Positions 18,468 through 26,966 of a DNA stretch of 64,000 bases are shown here, one piece after another. How positions within the stretch are numbered: the stretch's first letter is position 1; each line of letters starts with the position of its first letter. Position numbers and translations under genes: made by a program. The DNA is from Arthrobacter sp. Leaf69 (lineage in GTDB: Bacteria; Actinomycetota; Actinomycetes; Actinomycetales; Micrococcaceae): the NCBI RefSeq assembly GCF_001422645.1, contig NZ_LMLR01000001.1:853294-917293 (forward strand), given 5' to 3'. The notes under the pieces are model-generated. The model was not told the DNA's origin, searched no databases, and was given only the letters and a program-made list of their open reading frames with translations.

Positions 18468-19823
18468 ATGACCGCAACTTCAAGTGTCGACTCAGAGGCG
18501 GGTCCCAGCAGCAAGCATGAGGAACGCAAAGTCCTCGCAGGCACGCTGGTCGGGACCACCATCGAGTGGTACGACTTCTTCATCTTCGCCCAGCTGACGG
18601 CAACGCTGCTGTCACCGCTGTTCCTCGCGCCGCTAAACGCCTCCAATCCTGGCCTGGCACAGATCCTCTCCTTTGCCCTCATCGGCATCAGCTTCCTGTT
18701 CCGCCCGCTCGGCGCGATCGTCGCCGGCCACCTGGGTGACCGCCTCGGCCGCAAGGCCATGCTGGTCTTCACCCTCATCATGATGGGAGCGGCCACGGCG
18801 CTGATCGGTATGCTGCCGACCTACGCCCAGATCGGCGTCTGGGCTCCGATCCTGCTGATCCTCCTCCGCGTCATTCAGGGCTTCTCCGCCGGCGGCGAAT
18901 GGGGCGGCGCCGCCCTGATGGCAGTCGAGCACGCTCCCATGAGCAAGCGTGGCCTGTTCGGCGCGTACCCGCAGATCGGTGTTCCCGTCGGCATGATCCT
19001 CGCCACCGGCCTGCTGTACTTCCTCAACACCAGCATGTCCAAGGAAGACTTCGCCGCGTGGGGCTGGCGTGTGCCGTTCCTGCTCTCCATCGTGCTGATC
19101 GTCGTCGGCTACCTCATCCGCCGCGCGGTTGCTGAAAGCCCCGTCTTCAAGGAAATGCAGGACCGCAAGGAACAGAGCAAGGCTCCGCTCGGCGAGCTCA
19201 TCCGCAAGCACAAGAAGGCCGTCCTCTACTCGACGATGATCTTCATCGGCAACAACGCTGCCGGCTACCTGCTGATCGCCTTCTTCATCTCCTACGCCAC
19301 CAAGTCCCTGAAGATGCCCGTCGCGCAGATCCTGCTGGCCACCACGCTGGCATCCTTCGGCTGGCTGATCTTCACCCTGGTGGGAGGCTGGCTGTCGGAC
19401 AAGATCGGCCGCGTCAAGACGTTCCTGCTGGGCTACGGCATCGTCTTCGCCTGGATGATCCCGATGTTTGCGCTCATCGACACCAAGAACATCGTGCTCT
19501 ACGGCGTCGCGCTGTTCGTGCTGACCATCGGCCTGGGACTGTCCTACGGCCCGATGTCCGCGATGTACGCCGAGATGTTCCCGGCGAACGTGCGCTACTC
19601 CGGCATTTCGATCGGCTACGCCTTCGGTGCCATCCTGGGCGGCGCGTTTGCTGCCATGATCGCTGAGGCACTGCTGCAGGGCACCGGCTGGACCGGTTCC
19701 ATCGGTATCTACATCATGATCCTCTGCGCCATCTCCGCGGCCGGCGTACTGCTGGCCGGAGAAACCAAGGGCCGTCCGCTCGGCGTCAGCCACGGCACAA
19801 CTGATGTAGCGGCAAGGCACTAG
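18468..19823 (+). CDS. MHS-family MFS symporter (metabolite:H+ symporter)
   Basis: A 451-aa MFS protein with 12 predicted membrane segments. It shows the MHS N terminus TLVGTTIEWYDFFIF (residues 27-41), GHLGDRLGRKAML after segment 2, and RVIQGFSAGGEWGGA near residue 135, all hallmarks of the ShiA/ProP/KgtP group of proton-coupled organic-acid importers. A GGAG ribosome site precedes ATG 18468. The upstream region holds CRP-like and TetR-like operators. Location after hpaCB suggests uptake of an aromatic or dicarboxylic acid; the exact substrate is inference. A REP-like palindrome follows the gene. Confidence 0.87.
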   Translation: MTATSSVDSEAGPSSKHEERKVLAGTLVGTTIEWYDFFIFAQLTATLLSPLFLAPLNASNPGLAQILSFALIGISFLFRPLGAIVAGHLGDRLGRKAMLVFTLIMMGAATALIGMLPTYAQIGVWAPILLILLRVIQGFSAGGEWGGAALMAVEHAPMSKRGLFGAYPQIGVPVGMILATGLLYFLNTSMSKEDFAAWGWRVPFLLSIVLIVVGYLIRRAVAESPVFKEMQDRKEQSKAPLGELIRKHKKAVLYSTMIFIGNNAAGYLLIAFFISYATKSLKMPVAQILLATTLASFGWLIFTLVGGWLSDKIGRVKTFLLGYGIVFAWMIPMFALIDTKNIVLYGVALFVLTIGLGLSYGPMSAMYAEMFPANVRYSGISIGYAFGAILGGAFAAMIAEALLQGTGWTGSIGIYIMILCAISAAGVLLAGETKGRPLGVSHGTTDVAARH

Positions 19824-19882
19824 TCACCAAGCACGCCAGTGGGGCGCGGGCCGCAAGGTCCGCGCCCCTCTGCCGTTAAACC

Positions 19883-19945
19883 CAACGCGGGGTCACTCCG
19901 CGCCCATCCGACGGCCCGGAATAGGCGCGATCTGACCCCGCGTCG
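19883..19945. repeat. REP-like palindrome, variant B copy 1
   Basis: CAACGCGGGGTCA (19883-19895) pairs with TGACCCCGCGTCG (19933-19945), one mismatch, and CGCGCC/GGCGCG forms an inner stem. It lies between the convergent MHS symporter and phosphoribosyltransferase genes. The sister copy is at 21412-21475. Confidence 0.8.
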
Positions 19946-19949
19946 GCGT

Positions 19950-20606
19950 TCAGGCGCGCCGGGTGCCCAGCAGCCGGACGACGTCGTCGTCCCGCACCTG
20001 CCGGAACTCGCGGTAGTAGCTGCCGACGGCGCGGAACTGGCCGGGGATGAAGAGGCTGAAGACGGCGTCGGCGAGCTGCTGCAGGGGCGTCTGGGCCTCC
20101 AGCGACGCGACGGGAACCGCGACGACGACGCTCGCCGCGCCGGCCGCCCGCACCGCCTCGACGGCGGCCCGCATGCTTGAACCGGTGGCCATCCCGTCGT
20201 CGGCCACGATGACGGTTTTGCCGGTCAGTGTCAGCCGCGGCCCCGGATACGCTCCGGCGCGGCGCTCCACTTCCGCCTGCTCAAGCCGCACCACCTCATC
20301 CAGCGCCGACTGCTGGATCCCCAACTCCAGGAGCGCGTCCACGAAGGGCCGGTTCACCACGCGCACCACCCGGCCGTTCACTGTTGCCAGTGCACCGAAG
20401 GCGGTCTCCCCGTGTCCGGGAATCCCCAACTTGCGGACCGGAAGTACGTCCCAGGGCAGCTGGAGCGCTGCGGCGGCCTCGGCGGCAACCGGGACACCGC
20501 CACGTGCGAGTCCCAGCAGCACGGTGTCCGGGCGCCCGCGGAACTGGGGGAGGGCGCCGGCAAGGAGTCTGCCGGCCTGCCCGCGGTCTGTGAAGCGCAT
20601 GCCCAT
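19950..20606 (-). CDS. Phosphoribosyltransferase-domain protein
   Basis: A 218-aa type I phosphoribosyltransferase-fold protein. The PRPP-binding loop TVIVADDGMATGSS is near residues 130-143 and LLGLARGGVPVA near 30-41, the pattern of stand-alone PRTase proteins often annotated as ComF- or Apt-like. The base substrate is unknown, and some relatives act on bases salvaged during stress. A purine-rich AGAGGGA precedes the start; ATG at codon 3 is an alternative. It is monocistronic, ending five bases from a REP-like palindrome. Confidence 0.8.
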   Translation of the reverse strand: MGMRFTDRGQAGRLLAGALPQFRGRPDTVLLGLARGGVPVAAEAAAALQLPWDVLPVRKLGIPGHGETAFGALATVNGRVVRVVNRPFVDALLELGIQQSALDEVVRLEQAEVERRAGAYPGPRLTLTGKTVIVADDGMATGSSMRAAVEAVRAAGAASVVVAVPVASLEAQTPLQQLADAVFSLFIPGQFRAVGSYYREFRQVRDDDVVRLLGTRRA

Positions 20607-20884
20607 GGCGTCCCTCTTCCGGTTTCCGCCCTCTCTGCTGTGGCCAGCCTACGTCCGCCGGGGTAGCTGCGCGAGACCGGTGCCAGCAATCCTCCCGGCG
20701 GGCAGTTCTATCCATCCAGCGAATGGAGTAACGCCCGTAGCATGTCCATGGGCGGGACGTACCGGTGCTCCCGCCTATGGGGAATAACTTGGGGGAATCA
20801 ATGGCTGCGACTTTTTGGCGCTCCGTTTATGGCGCGGAGCCGGGCGCAGTTGCGCATCGCCCGCGTGATCTGTGGGAGCCGCGG

Positions 20885-21400
20885 GTGAACACCGCCAGGC
20901 CTCCCGCCCGGCTGCCGGCAGCCGTTTCCGTCCTCTGCCTGGCGGGCGCACTGGTTGCCTGCGCGCCCGCCGCCGAACCTCGGAGCCCGGGTATGGATCT
21001 TGCCACCGCGAAACAGTCCACCCGCAGCCAGCAGGACGAGTTGATGTCGGTGGTCCCGCCGGCTGTAGTGGCGACGACCAAGCAGACCGAGACGTCGCGC
21101 GCCCTCTTTGAATGCGAGACCGGCGGCTACTACTGGCCGGGCACGATGGATGTACTCCTCAGCGGGGACGCCGACGGCGCGGCCCTGCTGGAGCAGATCA
21201 AGACCGACTGGTCCGCCAAGAGCGGCTGGACCGTCAGGGACAAGACCAGCGTCAACGGAGACCCTGAACTCGTGATCGTCAGCCAGGCGGGTTTCCGGCA
21301 CGCGATCGAGTACAACCCGGAGCGGAACGCGCTCAACGTGCTGTCCTCGTCCGCGTGCTTCCAGATGGAGGGAAAGCCAAAGCCGGGCGTCGACTACTAG
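20885..21400 (+). CDS. Putative lipoprotein, unknown function
   Basis: A 171-aa protein with a signal peptide and lipobox LVAC near residues 24-27, so it is probably anchored to the outer face of the membrane. The mature part contains FECETGGYYWPG and a C-terminal Cys (SSACFQM) that could pair with it. GTG 20885 is chosen because GGGAG lies seven bases upstream and the signal peptide starts there; ATG 20801 (with GGGGG upstream) or 20765 would give non-secretory extensions. No family is recognised. It lies alone between divergent and convergent neighbours. Confidence 0.7.
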   Translation: MNTARPPARLPAAVSVLCLAGALVACAPAAEPRSPGMDLATAKQSTRSQQDELMSVVPPAVVATTKQTETSRALFECETGGYYWPGTMDVLLSGDADGAALLEQIKTDWSAKSGWTVRDKTSVNGDPELVIVSQAGFRHAIEYNPERNALNVLSSSACFQMEGKPKPGVDY

Positions 21401-21411
21401 GCCACCTAAAC

Positions 21412-21475
21412 CAACGCGGGGTCAGCTCCGGCCCATCGCCGTAGCGGCGGATGGACGGGACCTGACCCCGCGTTG
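21412..21475. repeat. REP-like palindrome, variant B copy 2
   Basis: CAACGCGGGGTCA (21412-21424) pairs perfectly with TGACCCCGCGTTG (21463-21475); an inner stem forms from CCCATCGCCG and CGGCGGATGG. It sits between the convergent lipoprotein and alpha/beta-hydrolase genes. Confidence 0.85.
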
Positions 21476-21494
21476 CGTCGGGGAGGCCGGGGGA

Positions 21495-22322
21495 CTAGAC
21501 GCCCAGGAAGCTGACGGCCCCCTGCTTGAAGGCCCGGCTGGTGATGGCGTTGGTGTGGTTCCGTCCCGGCAGGACGAGCTGTTCCACCATGGCCCCGGCT
21601 TTGAGCCCGAGCGCGGCGAGGTCCGGCATGGAGGCGGCCCGCTCGTCCTTCTCGCCGGCCACGAGCAGCATCGGAACGCGCGGCACGGCCTCGGCCGGAT
21701 CGAACGGCTCGCTCTTGATGGCCTCCACGAGGGAAAGCAGCGAGAAGATGTTGTTGCTCGGCAGCATCTGCGCCATCTTCAGCAGCCCGGCGGTGGACGC
21801 GTCGGCGATCGGCGTGCCGTCGGCCAGGTAGCGCTGGGCGGCAACGAGGTCGAAGTCGGCCAGCGGATCGGCGACGTTGGGGCCGCCCAGGACCAGCCGG
21901 TGCACCAGCTCATGTTGCGTGGCGCCGAACTCCCAGGCGAGCCGGGAACCGAGCGAGTAGCCGATCAGGTCCAGCCCGCTGGAAGGGTCACCGTCGCGCA
22001 GGGGGCCGGCTCCGGCGTCGAACGCGATCTGCAGCAGGTCCGCGCGGATCCTGCTGGGGGTGTACGAGTCCATGTCCTCGGGGGCGCCGCTGCGGCCGTG
22101 GCCGGGCAGGTCCACCGTGATGACGCGGCGGCCGGCCTCCAGCAGGGCGCTGATCCAGCCCGTGTCCTCCCAGTTGAGCTTGGAGGAGGAGGAAAAACCG
22201 TGCAGCAGCAGGACCGGCCGCAGCCCGGCATCGGACTCCGGTTCATGCACCCCGACGTACAGCTGGGGGTCGGTGCCCTCGACGGTGTGCGAATGCTGTT
22301 CGCCGGTGTGTCTGCCGCTCAT
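21495..22322 (-). CDS. Alpha/beta hydrolase in 2-oxoacid dehydrogenase operon
   Basis: A 275-aa alpha/beta-hydrolase with oxyanion LLLHGFSSSSKL, nucleophile elbow GYSLGS, and a C-terminal GRNHTN histidine. It is the last gene of an operon after E1-alpha, E1-beta and a lipoyl-only protein. ATG 22322 starts four bases after the preceding stop with GAGGA upstream; the longer TTG start is less likely. In AcoC-type E2 proteins of acetoin dehydrogenase a lipoyl domain is fused to just such a hydrolase fold, so this may act as the acyl-handling half of a split E2. That role is inference. Confidence 0.8.
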   Translation of the reverse strand: MSGRHTGEQHSHTVEGTDPQLYVGVHEPESDAGLRPVLLLHGFSSSSKLNWEDTGWISALLEAGRRVITVDLPGHGRSGAPEDMDSYTPSRIRADLLQIAFDAGAGPLRDGDPSSGLDLIGYSLGSRLAWEFGATQHELVHRLVLGGPNVADPLADFDLVAAQRYLADGTPIADASTAGLLKMAQMLPSNNIFSLLSLVEAIKSEPFDPAEAVPRVPMLLVAGEKDERAASMPDLAALGLKAGAMVEQLVLPGRNHTNAITSRAFKQGAVSFLGV

Positions 22323-22326
22323 GGTG

Positions 22327-22656
22327 TCAGTCCTCATCAAGTACGGCGCTCAGGCGGACCCGGCGCTTTGGTGCCTCTTCCTTCGGGACCGTGCCCACGA
22401 TGCCGGCGGTGTTGTCCGGCACCTCAAACACAATCAGGGGCTCGCCGACATTGATTTTGTCACCGGGCCCGCCGTGGATACGCACAACCTTACCTGCCTG
22501 CGGGCTGGGCAATTCAACGGCGGATTTGGTGGTCTCCACCTCGACGAGGGGCTGGTTCCGCTCCACCTGGTCGCCGGGGGCCACGAGCCATTCCAGCACG
22601 GTCGCCTCGATGAGGCCCTCACCGAGGTCCGGGAGCGGGAAGGAAATTTCAGCCAC
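22327..22656 (-). CDS. Stand-alone lipoyl-domain protein (truncated E2-like)
   Basis: A 109-aa protein consisting of one lipoyl domain (about residues 1-76, with the modifiable lysine in ETTKSAV) and a basic tail PKRRVRLSAVLDED. Branched-chain and pyruvate dehydrogenase E2 proteins continue with a subunit-binding domain and a 230-aa acyltransferase; both are absent here and not found in any frame. GTG 22656 is fixed by an 8-nt overlap with E1-beta (GTGGCTGA); upstream codons are E1-beta read out of frame. It would carry acyl groups from the E1 enzyme. Confidence 0.85.
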   Translation of the reverse strand: MAEISFPLPDLGEGLIEATVLEWLVAPGDQVERNQPLVEVETTKSAVELPSPQAGKVVRIHGGPGDKINVGEPLIVFEVPDNTAGIVGTVPKEEAPKRRVRLSAVLDED

Positions 22657-23695
22657 GTTTGTACTCCAATACTCGCTGGATCCCGAAGAGGATCCGGTCA
22701 ATGTTCGGGATGTATTCATCTTCCAGGTCCCCCGAGGGATACGGGACGTCAAAGCCGGTGACGCGCTCCACGGGCGCCTTGAGCGTGTCAAAGCAGCTCT
22801 GGGTGATCAGCTGTGCCACCTCGGCGCCCAGCCCGGACGTCAGCGGCGCCTCATGGACCACGACGGCGCGGCGCGTCTTGCGCACGGACGCGGCCAGCGC
22901 CTCGGCGTCGATCGGCTTGAGCCAGCGCAGGTCCAGGACCTCGACGTCGATCCCGTCCTCTGCGGCGAGCTCCGCCACCTGGAGGCAGCGCGCCACCATG
23001 GCACCCCACGCGACAAGCGTGAGGTGGCGGCCCTCGCGCATGACCTTCGCACCGGTGGGGGTGCCGCCGTCCGCATCGCAGTGCGCAAGGTCGACGTCGC
23101 CCTTCTGCCAGTACCGCGACTTCGGCTCCATGAAAATCACCGGGTCCGGCCGCGTGGCGGCATACTTGAGCAGGTGGTACGCCTCGTGCGGGTTCGACGG
23201 CGAGACCACCTTGAGCCCGGGAACGTGCGCGAAGAGTGCCTCGAGGCTCTCCCCGTGGTGTTCGGGGGCGCGGATGCCGCCGAAACTGGGAACGCGCAGG
23301 GTGATGGGCATCGGCATCGTGCCGCGGCTGCGGTAGTTCATCCGGGCAATCTGGCAGACAATCTGGTTGATCGCCGGGTAGGCGAAGCCGTCGAACTGGA
23401 CCTCGGGGATGGGGTGGAACCCGGCCATCGCCAGGCCCACGGACATGCCGAGAATGCCGGATTCCGCCAGCGGGGTGTCGAAGACGCGCTGCTCGCCGTG
23501 CTTGGCCTGTAGGCCGTCGGTGATGCGGAAGACGCCGCCGAGCCGGCCGCAGTCCTCGCCGAAGATGACGGCCTTCGGGTTCTCGGCGAGCACCTCGTCG
23601 AGGGCCCGGTTGAGGGCCTGCTGCATGGACATCACGGTGGTGGCTGCCGCGGCGGGGCCCGCGGCAGCAGCGCCTTCGAGAATCGAGTTAGACAT
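22649..23695 (-). CDS. 2-oxoacid dehydrogenase E1 component, beta subunit
   Basis: A 348-aa transketolase-like beta subunit that pairs with the alpha subunit to decarboxylate a 2-oxoacid using thiamine diphosphate. Typical stretches are VIFGEDCGRLGGVFRIT near residue 44, FDTPLAESGI, EVQFDGFAYPAINQI and FGGIRAPEHHGES. Residues RYWQKGD and GFDVPYPSGDLED near the C terminus fit branched-chain-type E1-beta. ATG 23695 is fixed by an 8-nt overlap with the E1-alpha stop. The specific oxoacid (branched-chain, pyruvate or acetoin-like) is not decided by sequence. Confidence 0.9.
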   Translation of the reverse strand: MSNSILEGAAAAGPAAAATTVMSMQQALNRALDEVLAENPKAVIFGEDCGRLGGVFRITDGLQAKHGEQRVFDTPLAESGILGMSVGLAMAGFHPIPEVQFDGFAYPAINQIVCQIARMNYRSRGTMPMPITLRVPSFGGIRAPEHHGESLEALFAHVPGLKVVSPSNPHEAYHLLKYAATRPDPVIFMEPKSRYWQKGDVDLAHCDADGGTPTGAKVMREGRHLTLVAWGAMVARCLQVAELAAEDGIDVEVLDLRWLKPIDAEALAASVRKTRRAVVVHEAPLTSGLGAEVAQLITQSCFDTLKAPVERVTGFDVPYPSGDLEDEYIPNIDRILFGIQRVLEYKRG

Positions 23696-24734
23696 GTTCG
23701 GACTCCTCGCGCCAGTTGGCGGCCTGGGCCTGCAGGGCAGGGGTGGTTTCCTGGAAGACCAGGTCAAACATTTCGGTGCCGGGGCGGGAACCCAGGGCCT
23801 GGATGCCGTTGCGGATCTGTTCCTCCTCGGCCTTGGCCGCTGCGAGGGCCTCGGCGAAGAACGCCTCGTCGGCGATGCCGTCGGCGACCAGCCGCTGCCG
23901 GAACCGTTCCAGCGGGTCCAGGCCGGCGCCGTCGCGCTCCTCGTCGAGCGAGCGGTAGCGTCCCGGATCGTCGGAGGTCGAGTGCGGGCCGCGGCGGTAC
24001 GTCATGGCCTCGATGAGCACGGGGCCGTTCCCGGCCCGGGCGTGTGCAAAGGCGCGGCGGGTGGCCTCGACGACGGCGACGACGTCGTCGCCGTCGATCT
24101 GCAGGGCCGGCATGCCGTAGCCGGCGGCGCGGGCGGCGACGGAGCCGCCGGCCACCTGGCGTTCGGTGGGGACCGAGATCGCCCAGCCGTTGTTCTGCAC
24201 GAAGAACACCACGGGGGCCTTCATCACAGCGGCGAAGTTCAGCGCCTCGTGGACGTCGCCCTGGGAGGAGGCGCCGTCGCCGAAGTATGTCATCGCGACG
24301 CCGAGCTTGCCGTCGGGGGTGCCGGACAGCGTCTGGCCGTGCGCCCAGCCGACGGCGTGCAGCACCGAGCCGGCCACCACGGCCTGGATCGGGGCGAGCC
24401 GGGATTCCACCGGGTCGTAGAGGCCGCCGTGCCAGGTGGCCTTGTGGGTGGACATGTACGCCACCATGTCCACGCCCATGGTGCGGGCGACGCCCATCTC
24501 GCGGTAGGTGGGGAAGACGAAGTCCCGGGTGGTGTCGACGGCGTAGCCGCTGCCCACCTGGGCAGCCTCCTGGCCGAGCTCGGGCGCATAGCCGGGGATG
24601 ATGCCCTGGCGCTGCCAGGCGATGGCCGAGGTGTCGAGGTGGCGGACGGCCACCATCAGCGAATAGAGCTCGCGGAGCTGGGCGGGAGTGAGCGGTTCGG
24701 CGGCGACGCCGGAAGCCACGGGAAGTGTATCCAT
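23688..24734 (-). CDS. 2-oxoacid dehydrogenase E1 component, alpha subunit
   Basis: A 348-aa thiamine-diphosphate-binding alpha subunit. The ThDP motif runs from YFGDGASSQGDVHE to VVFFVQNNGWAIS (about residues 150-180), and TYRRGPHSTSDDPGRYR near 250 is the phosphorylation-loop region characteristic of branched-chain-type E1. ATG 24734 follows TAGGGT by seven bases on the minus strand, so the operon probably has a leaderless start. It heads the four-gene set E1-alpha, E1-beta, lipoyl protein, hydrolase; no E3 is nearby. Confidence 0.9.
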   Translation of the reverse strand: MDTLPVASGVAAEPLTPAQLRELYSLMVAVRHLDTSAIAWQRQGIIPGYAPELGQEAAQVGSGYAVDTTRDFVFPTYREMGVARTMGVDMVAYMSTHKATWHGGLYDPVESRLAPIQAVVAGSVLHAVGWAHGQTLSGTPDGKLGVAMTYFGDGASSQGDVHEALNFAAVMKAPVVFFVQNNGWAISVPTERQVAGGSVAARAAGYGMPALQIDGDDVVAVVEATRRAFAHARAGNGPVLIEAMTYRRGPHSTSDDPGRYRSLDEERDGAGLDPLERFRQRLVADGIADEAFFAEALAAAKAEEEQIRNGIQALGSRPGTEMFDLVFQETTPALQAQAANWREESEHV

Positions 24735-24785
24735 GGCTGTGACCCTAGTCACCCGCGGGGCAGTGGGCAATCAGCCGGAAAAACA

Positions 24786-24853
24786 CTGACCAGACTGCAC
24801 AAGAGTGCTAGCAGGACGGGCGTCCGGCTTTGCAGTTTGTGCAGCCTGGTCAG
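24786..24853. repeat. 17-bp inverted repeat upstream of the dehydrogenase operon
   Basis: CTGACCAGACTGCACAA (24786-24802) is repeated inverted with one mismatch at 24837-24853, enclosing a small GGACG/CGTCC hairpin. It lies between the permease stop and the E1-alpha promoter, so it may terminate the permease transcript or bind a regulator. Confidence 0.7.
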
Positions 24854-24872
24854 TTGATGCGCCGAGGGCCCG

Positions 24873-26285
24873 TTACTTCCCGACGTCGACGCGGTCGGCC
24901 TGCTCGGCCGGCGCCGCGCTGCGGTTGCGGGTGAGCCGGGCGCCGATCCAGCAGGCGGCGGCAATACCGGCGACCAGGGCAATGGTGCTGAAGAGCTGCT
25001 TGCTGCTGTCCGGGCTGCTGAAGCCCACGGCGAAGATCAGGGCCAGGAGGACCAGGCCGAAGATGGTCAGCCCCGGGAAGCCCTTCATGCGCAGCGGCAG
25101 GACAGTGCCCTCACGGTCCGCGCGGCGGCGGAGGATCAGCTGGGAGACCAGCGCGGAGCCCCAGACCATCAGGCACGTCGAGCCGACCAGCTGGAAGAGT
25201 GCCGGAAGGATCTGCTCCGGGAAGACCAGTTCCAGGACGGCGGCCAGGAAGCCGAACGCCACGGAAACCGCGACGGCGAGCACCGGCACCCGCGCCTTGT
25301 TGATCTTCGACAGGAACCGGGGAGCCTCGCCGCGTTCGGACAGTGAGAACACCATCCGGGAGGCGCCGTACAGGTTCGCGTTCAGGGCCGAGAGGAGTGC
25401 GACGACGGCCACCAGCGTGATGGCGGCGCCGGCTCCGGGGATGCCGGCCACGTTGAGGACGCCGGCAAACGGCGAGGCCAGTTCTTCCGACGTGTAGGGA
25501 AGGACCGCGGCGATGACGAAGACCGAGCCGATGTAGAAGACCATGATCCGCCAGACGACGGTGCGGATCGCCTGGCCCACGCTGTGCTGGGGGTTCTCGG
25601 TCTCGGCGGCGGCCACGCTGACAATCTCGGTGCCGCCGAACGCGAAGATCACCACGAAGAGCGCGGTGGCGATCCCGCCCAGTCCGGCTGGGGCAAAATC
25701 GGCGGTGAAGTTGGAGAGGCCGGGGGACTCGACGTCCGGCAGCCAGCCCAGCAGCAGTGCCGTGCCGATGCCCAGGAACAGCAGGATGGCGGCAACCTTG
25801 AGGATGGCAAACCAGAACTCGAACTCGCCGAAGTTTTTCACCCCGGCAAGGTTGATGGCCGTGAACACGGCCATGAAGATCAGGGACAGGGCCCAGACCG
25901 GAACCACCGGCCACACGGTGAACAGCAGGGCGGCGGCGCCAAGGGCCTCGGCGGCAATCACCACCACCAGTTGCAGCCACCAGAGCCATCCCACGGTGGC
26001 TCCCGCGGTCCGGCCCATGGCCTTGGCCGCGTAGACGGAAAACGCGCCGCTGTTAGGGTTGGCGGCGGCCATTTCGCCGAGGGCCCACATGACCAGGATG
26101 ATCAGGGTTCCCGCGACCAGGTAGGAGATCAGGACGGCGGGTCCGGCGGCCTGGACTCCGGCCCCCGAGCCCAGGAACAGGCCGGCGCCGATGGCGCTGC
26201 CGAGTCCCATCATGGTGAGTTGGCGTGGCTTCATGCTGTGGCCCAGTTTCAGGCCGGGGCGCTCCGCGGTGGACTTCATTGTCAT
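24873..26285 (-). CDS. APC-superfamily amino acid permease
   Basis: A 470-aa transporter with 12 membrane segments. It shows GLGSAIGAGLFLGSGAG (about residues 26-42), MWALGEMAAANPNSGAFS and FGGTEIVSVAAAET, typical of the GABA/aromatic/D-Ala branch of amino acid:H+ symporters. The start is set at ATG 26285, where the conserved cytoplasmic leader begins; ATG 26279 is two codons later. It is divergent from an Lrp/AsnC regulator with paired TTACCGT sites between, suggesting control by an amino acid ligand. The transported amino acid is unknown. Confidence 0.88.
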   Translation of the reverse strand: MTMKSTAERPGLKLGHSMKPRQLTMMGLGSAIGAGLFLGSGAGVQAAGPAVLISYLVAGTLIILVMWALGEMAAANPNSGAFSVYAAKAMGRTAGATVGWLWWLQLVVVIAAEALGAAALLFTVWPVVPVWALSLIFMAVFTAINLAGVKNFGEFEFWFAILKVAAILLFLGIGTALLLGWLPDVESPGLSNFTADFAPAGLGGIATALFVVIFAFGGTEIVSVAAAETENPQHSVGQAIRTVVWRIMVFYIGSVFVIAAVLPYTSEELASPFAGVLNVAGIPGAGAAITLVAVVALLSALNANLYGASRMVFSLSERGEAPRFLSKINKARVPVLAVAVSVAFGFLAAVLELVFPEQILPALFQLVGSTCLMVWGSALVSQLILRRRADREGTVLPLRMKGFPGLTIFGLVLLALIFAVGFSSPDSSKQLFSTIALVAGIAAACWIGARLTRNRSAAPAEQADRVDVGK

Positions 26286-26338
26286 ACTGGCGAACCTTCG
26301 TGTGGTTTGGATCTCTAAGTCCTTATGGGACCTATTGA

Positions 26339-26423
26339 ATTTACCGTGAATGGGCAGGGTCTCCATGCGCCCACCGTGAGAGGATGGTGGCAGTTTGTTG
26401 GCTATATTCGGGGTTACCGTAAC
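26339..26423. promoter_or_regulatory. Paired TTACCGT sites in the permease/Lrp gap
   Basis: ATT-TACCGTG-AAT (26339-26351) and the palindrome GTTAC-C-GTAAC (26413-26423) share TTACCGT, 73 bp apart or about seven helical turns. Spacing in phase with the helix is typical of Lrp-family binding, and both flank the divergent promoter region. Confidence 0.5.
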
Positions 26424-26461
26424 GGTTTGTCGTGCGTACTTCGCGGCGGGAGGAAAATTCG

Positions 26462-26935
26462 ATGAACGTTGATCCCTTGGACGCGAAAATTGTCCGATTC
26501 TTCACGGATTCCCCCCGAGCCTCCGTGCTGGAGGCGTCCCGGGTGCTCAAGGTTGCCCGCGCCACCGTGCAGTCGCGGCTGGACCGGATGCAGGACAGCG
26601 GCGTTATCGGCTCCTGGGTGCCGCAGCCGGATCCGGCGCATTTCGGATTTCCGGTGGTGGCGTTTTGCTCGCTCACGATCAACCAGGACCTGGGGCACGA
26701 CGCTGTGGTCGAGGCCCTCGCGGCGATTCCTGAGCTGATCGAAATCCATACCGTCTCCGGCGGTTCGGACCTGATGGCGCGCATTGCGGCCCGCTCCAAT
26801 TCGGACCTCCAGCGCGTGCTGGACGCCATGATCGCCACGCGGACGGTGCTGCGCTCGTCCTCGGTCATTGTCCTGAACACTCACTTCCAGGGCCGCACGC
26901 TCCCGCTGCTGGAAGCCGCAGCCACCGGCAGGTGA
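26462..26935 (+). CDS. Lrp/AsnC family transcriptional regulator
   Basis: A 157-aa regulator with an N-terminal helix-turn-helix (LDAKIVRFFTDSPRAS to ARATVQSRLDRMQDSGVI, residues 5-45) and a C-terminal RAM ligand-binding domain. ATG 26462 follows a strong GGAGGAAAA ribosome site, and the family N terminus starts there. It is divergent from the amino acid permease and probably regulates it and itself. Its effector would be an amino acid; which one cannot be told. Confidence 0.88.
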   Translation: MNVDPLDAKIVRFFTDSPRASVLEASRVLKVARATVQSRLDRMQDSGVIGSWVPQPDPAHFGFPVVAFCSLTINQDLGHDAVVEALAAIPELIEIHTVSGGSDLMARIAARSNSDLQRVLDAMIATRTVLRSSSVIVLNTHFQGRTLPLLEAAATGR

Positions 26936-26966
26936 AAGGCCGCAGCCCCATGTGACCTGAAACATT

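Noticed and set aside
21495..22656. Lipoyl protein and hydrolase as one frameshifted AcoC gene
   Set aside because: The lipoyl gene ends at a natural TGA after a complete basic tail, and the hydrolase has its own ATG with GAGGA; no single-base change joins them smoothly.
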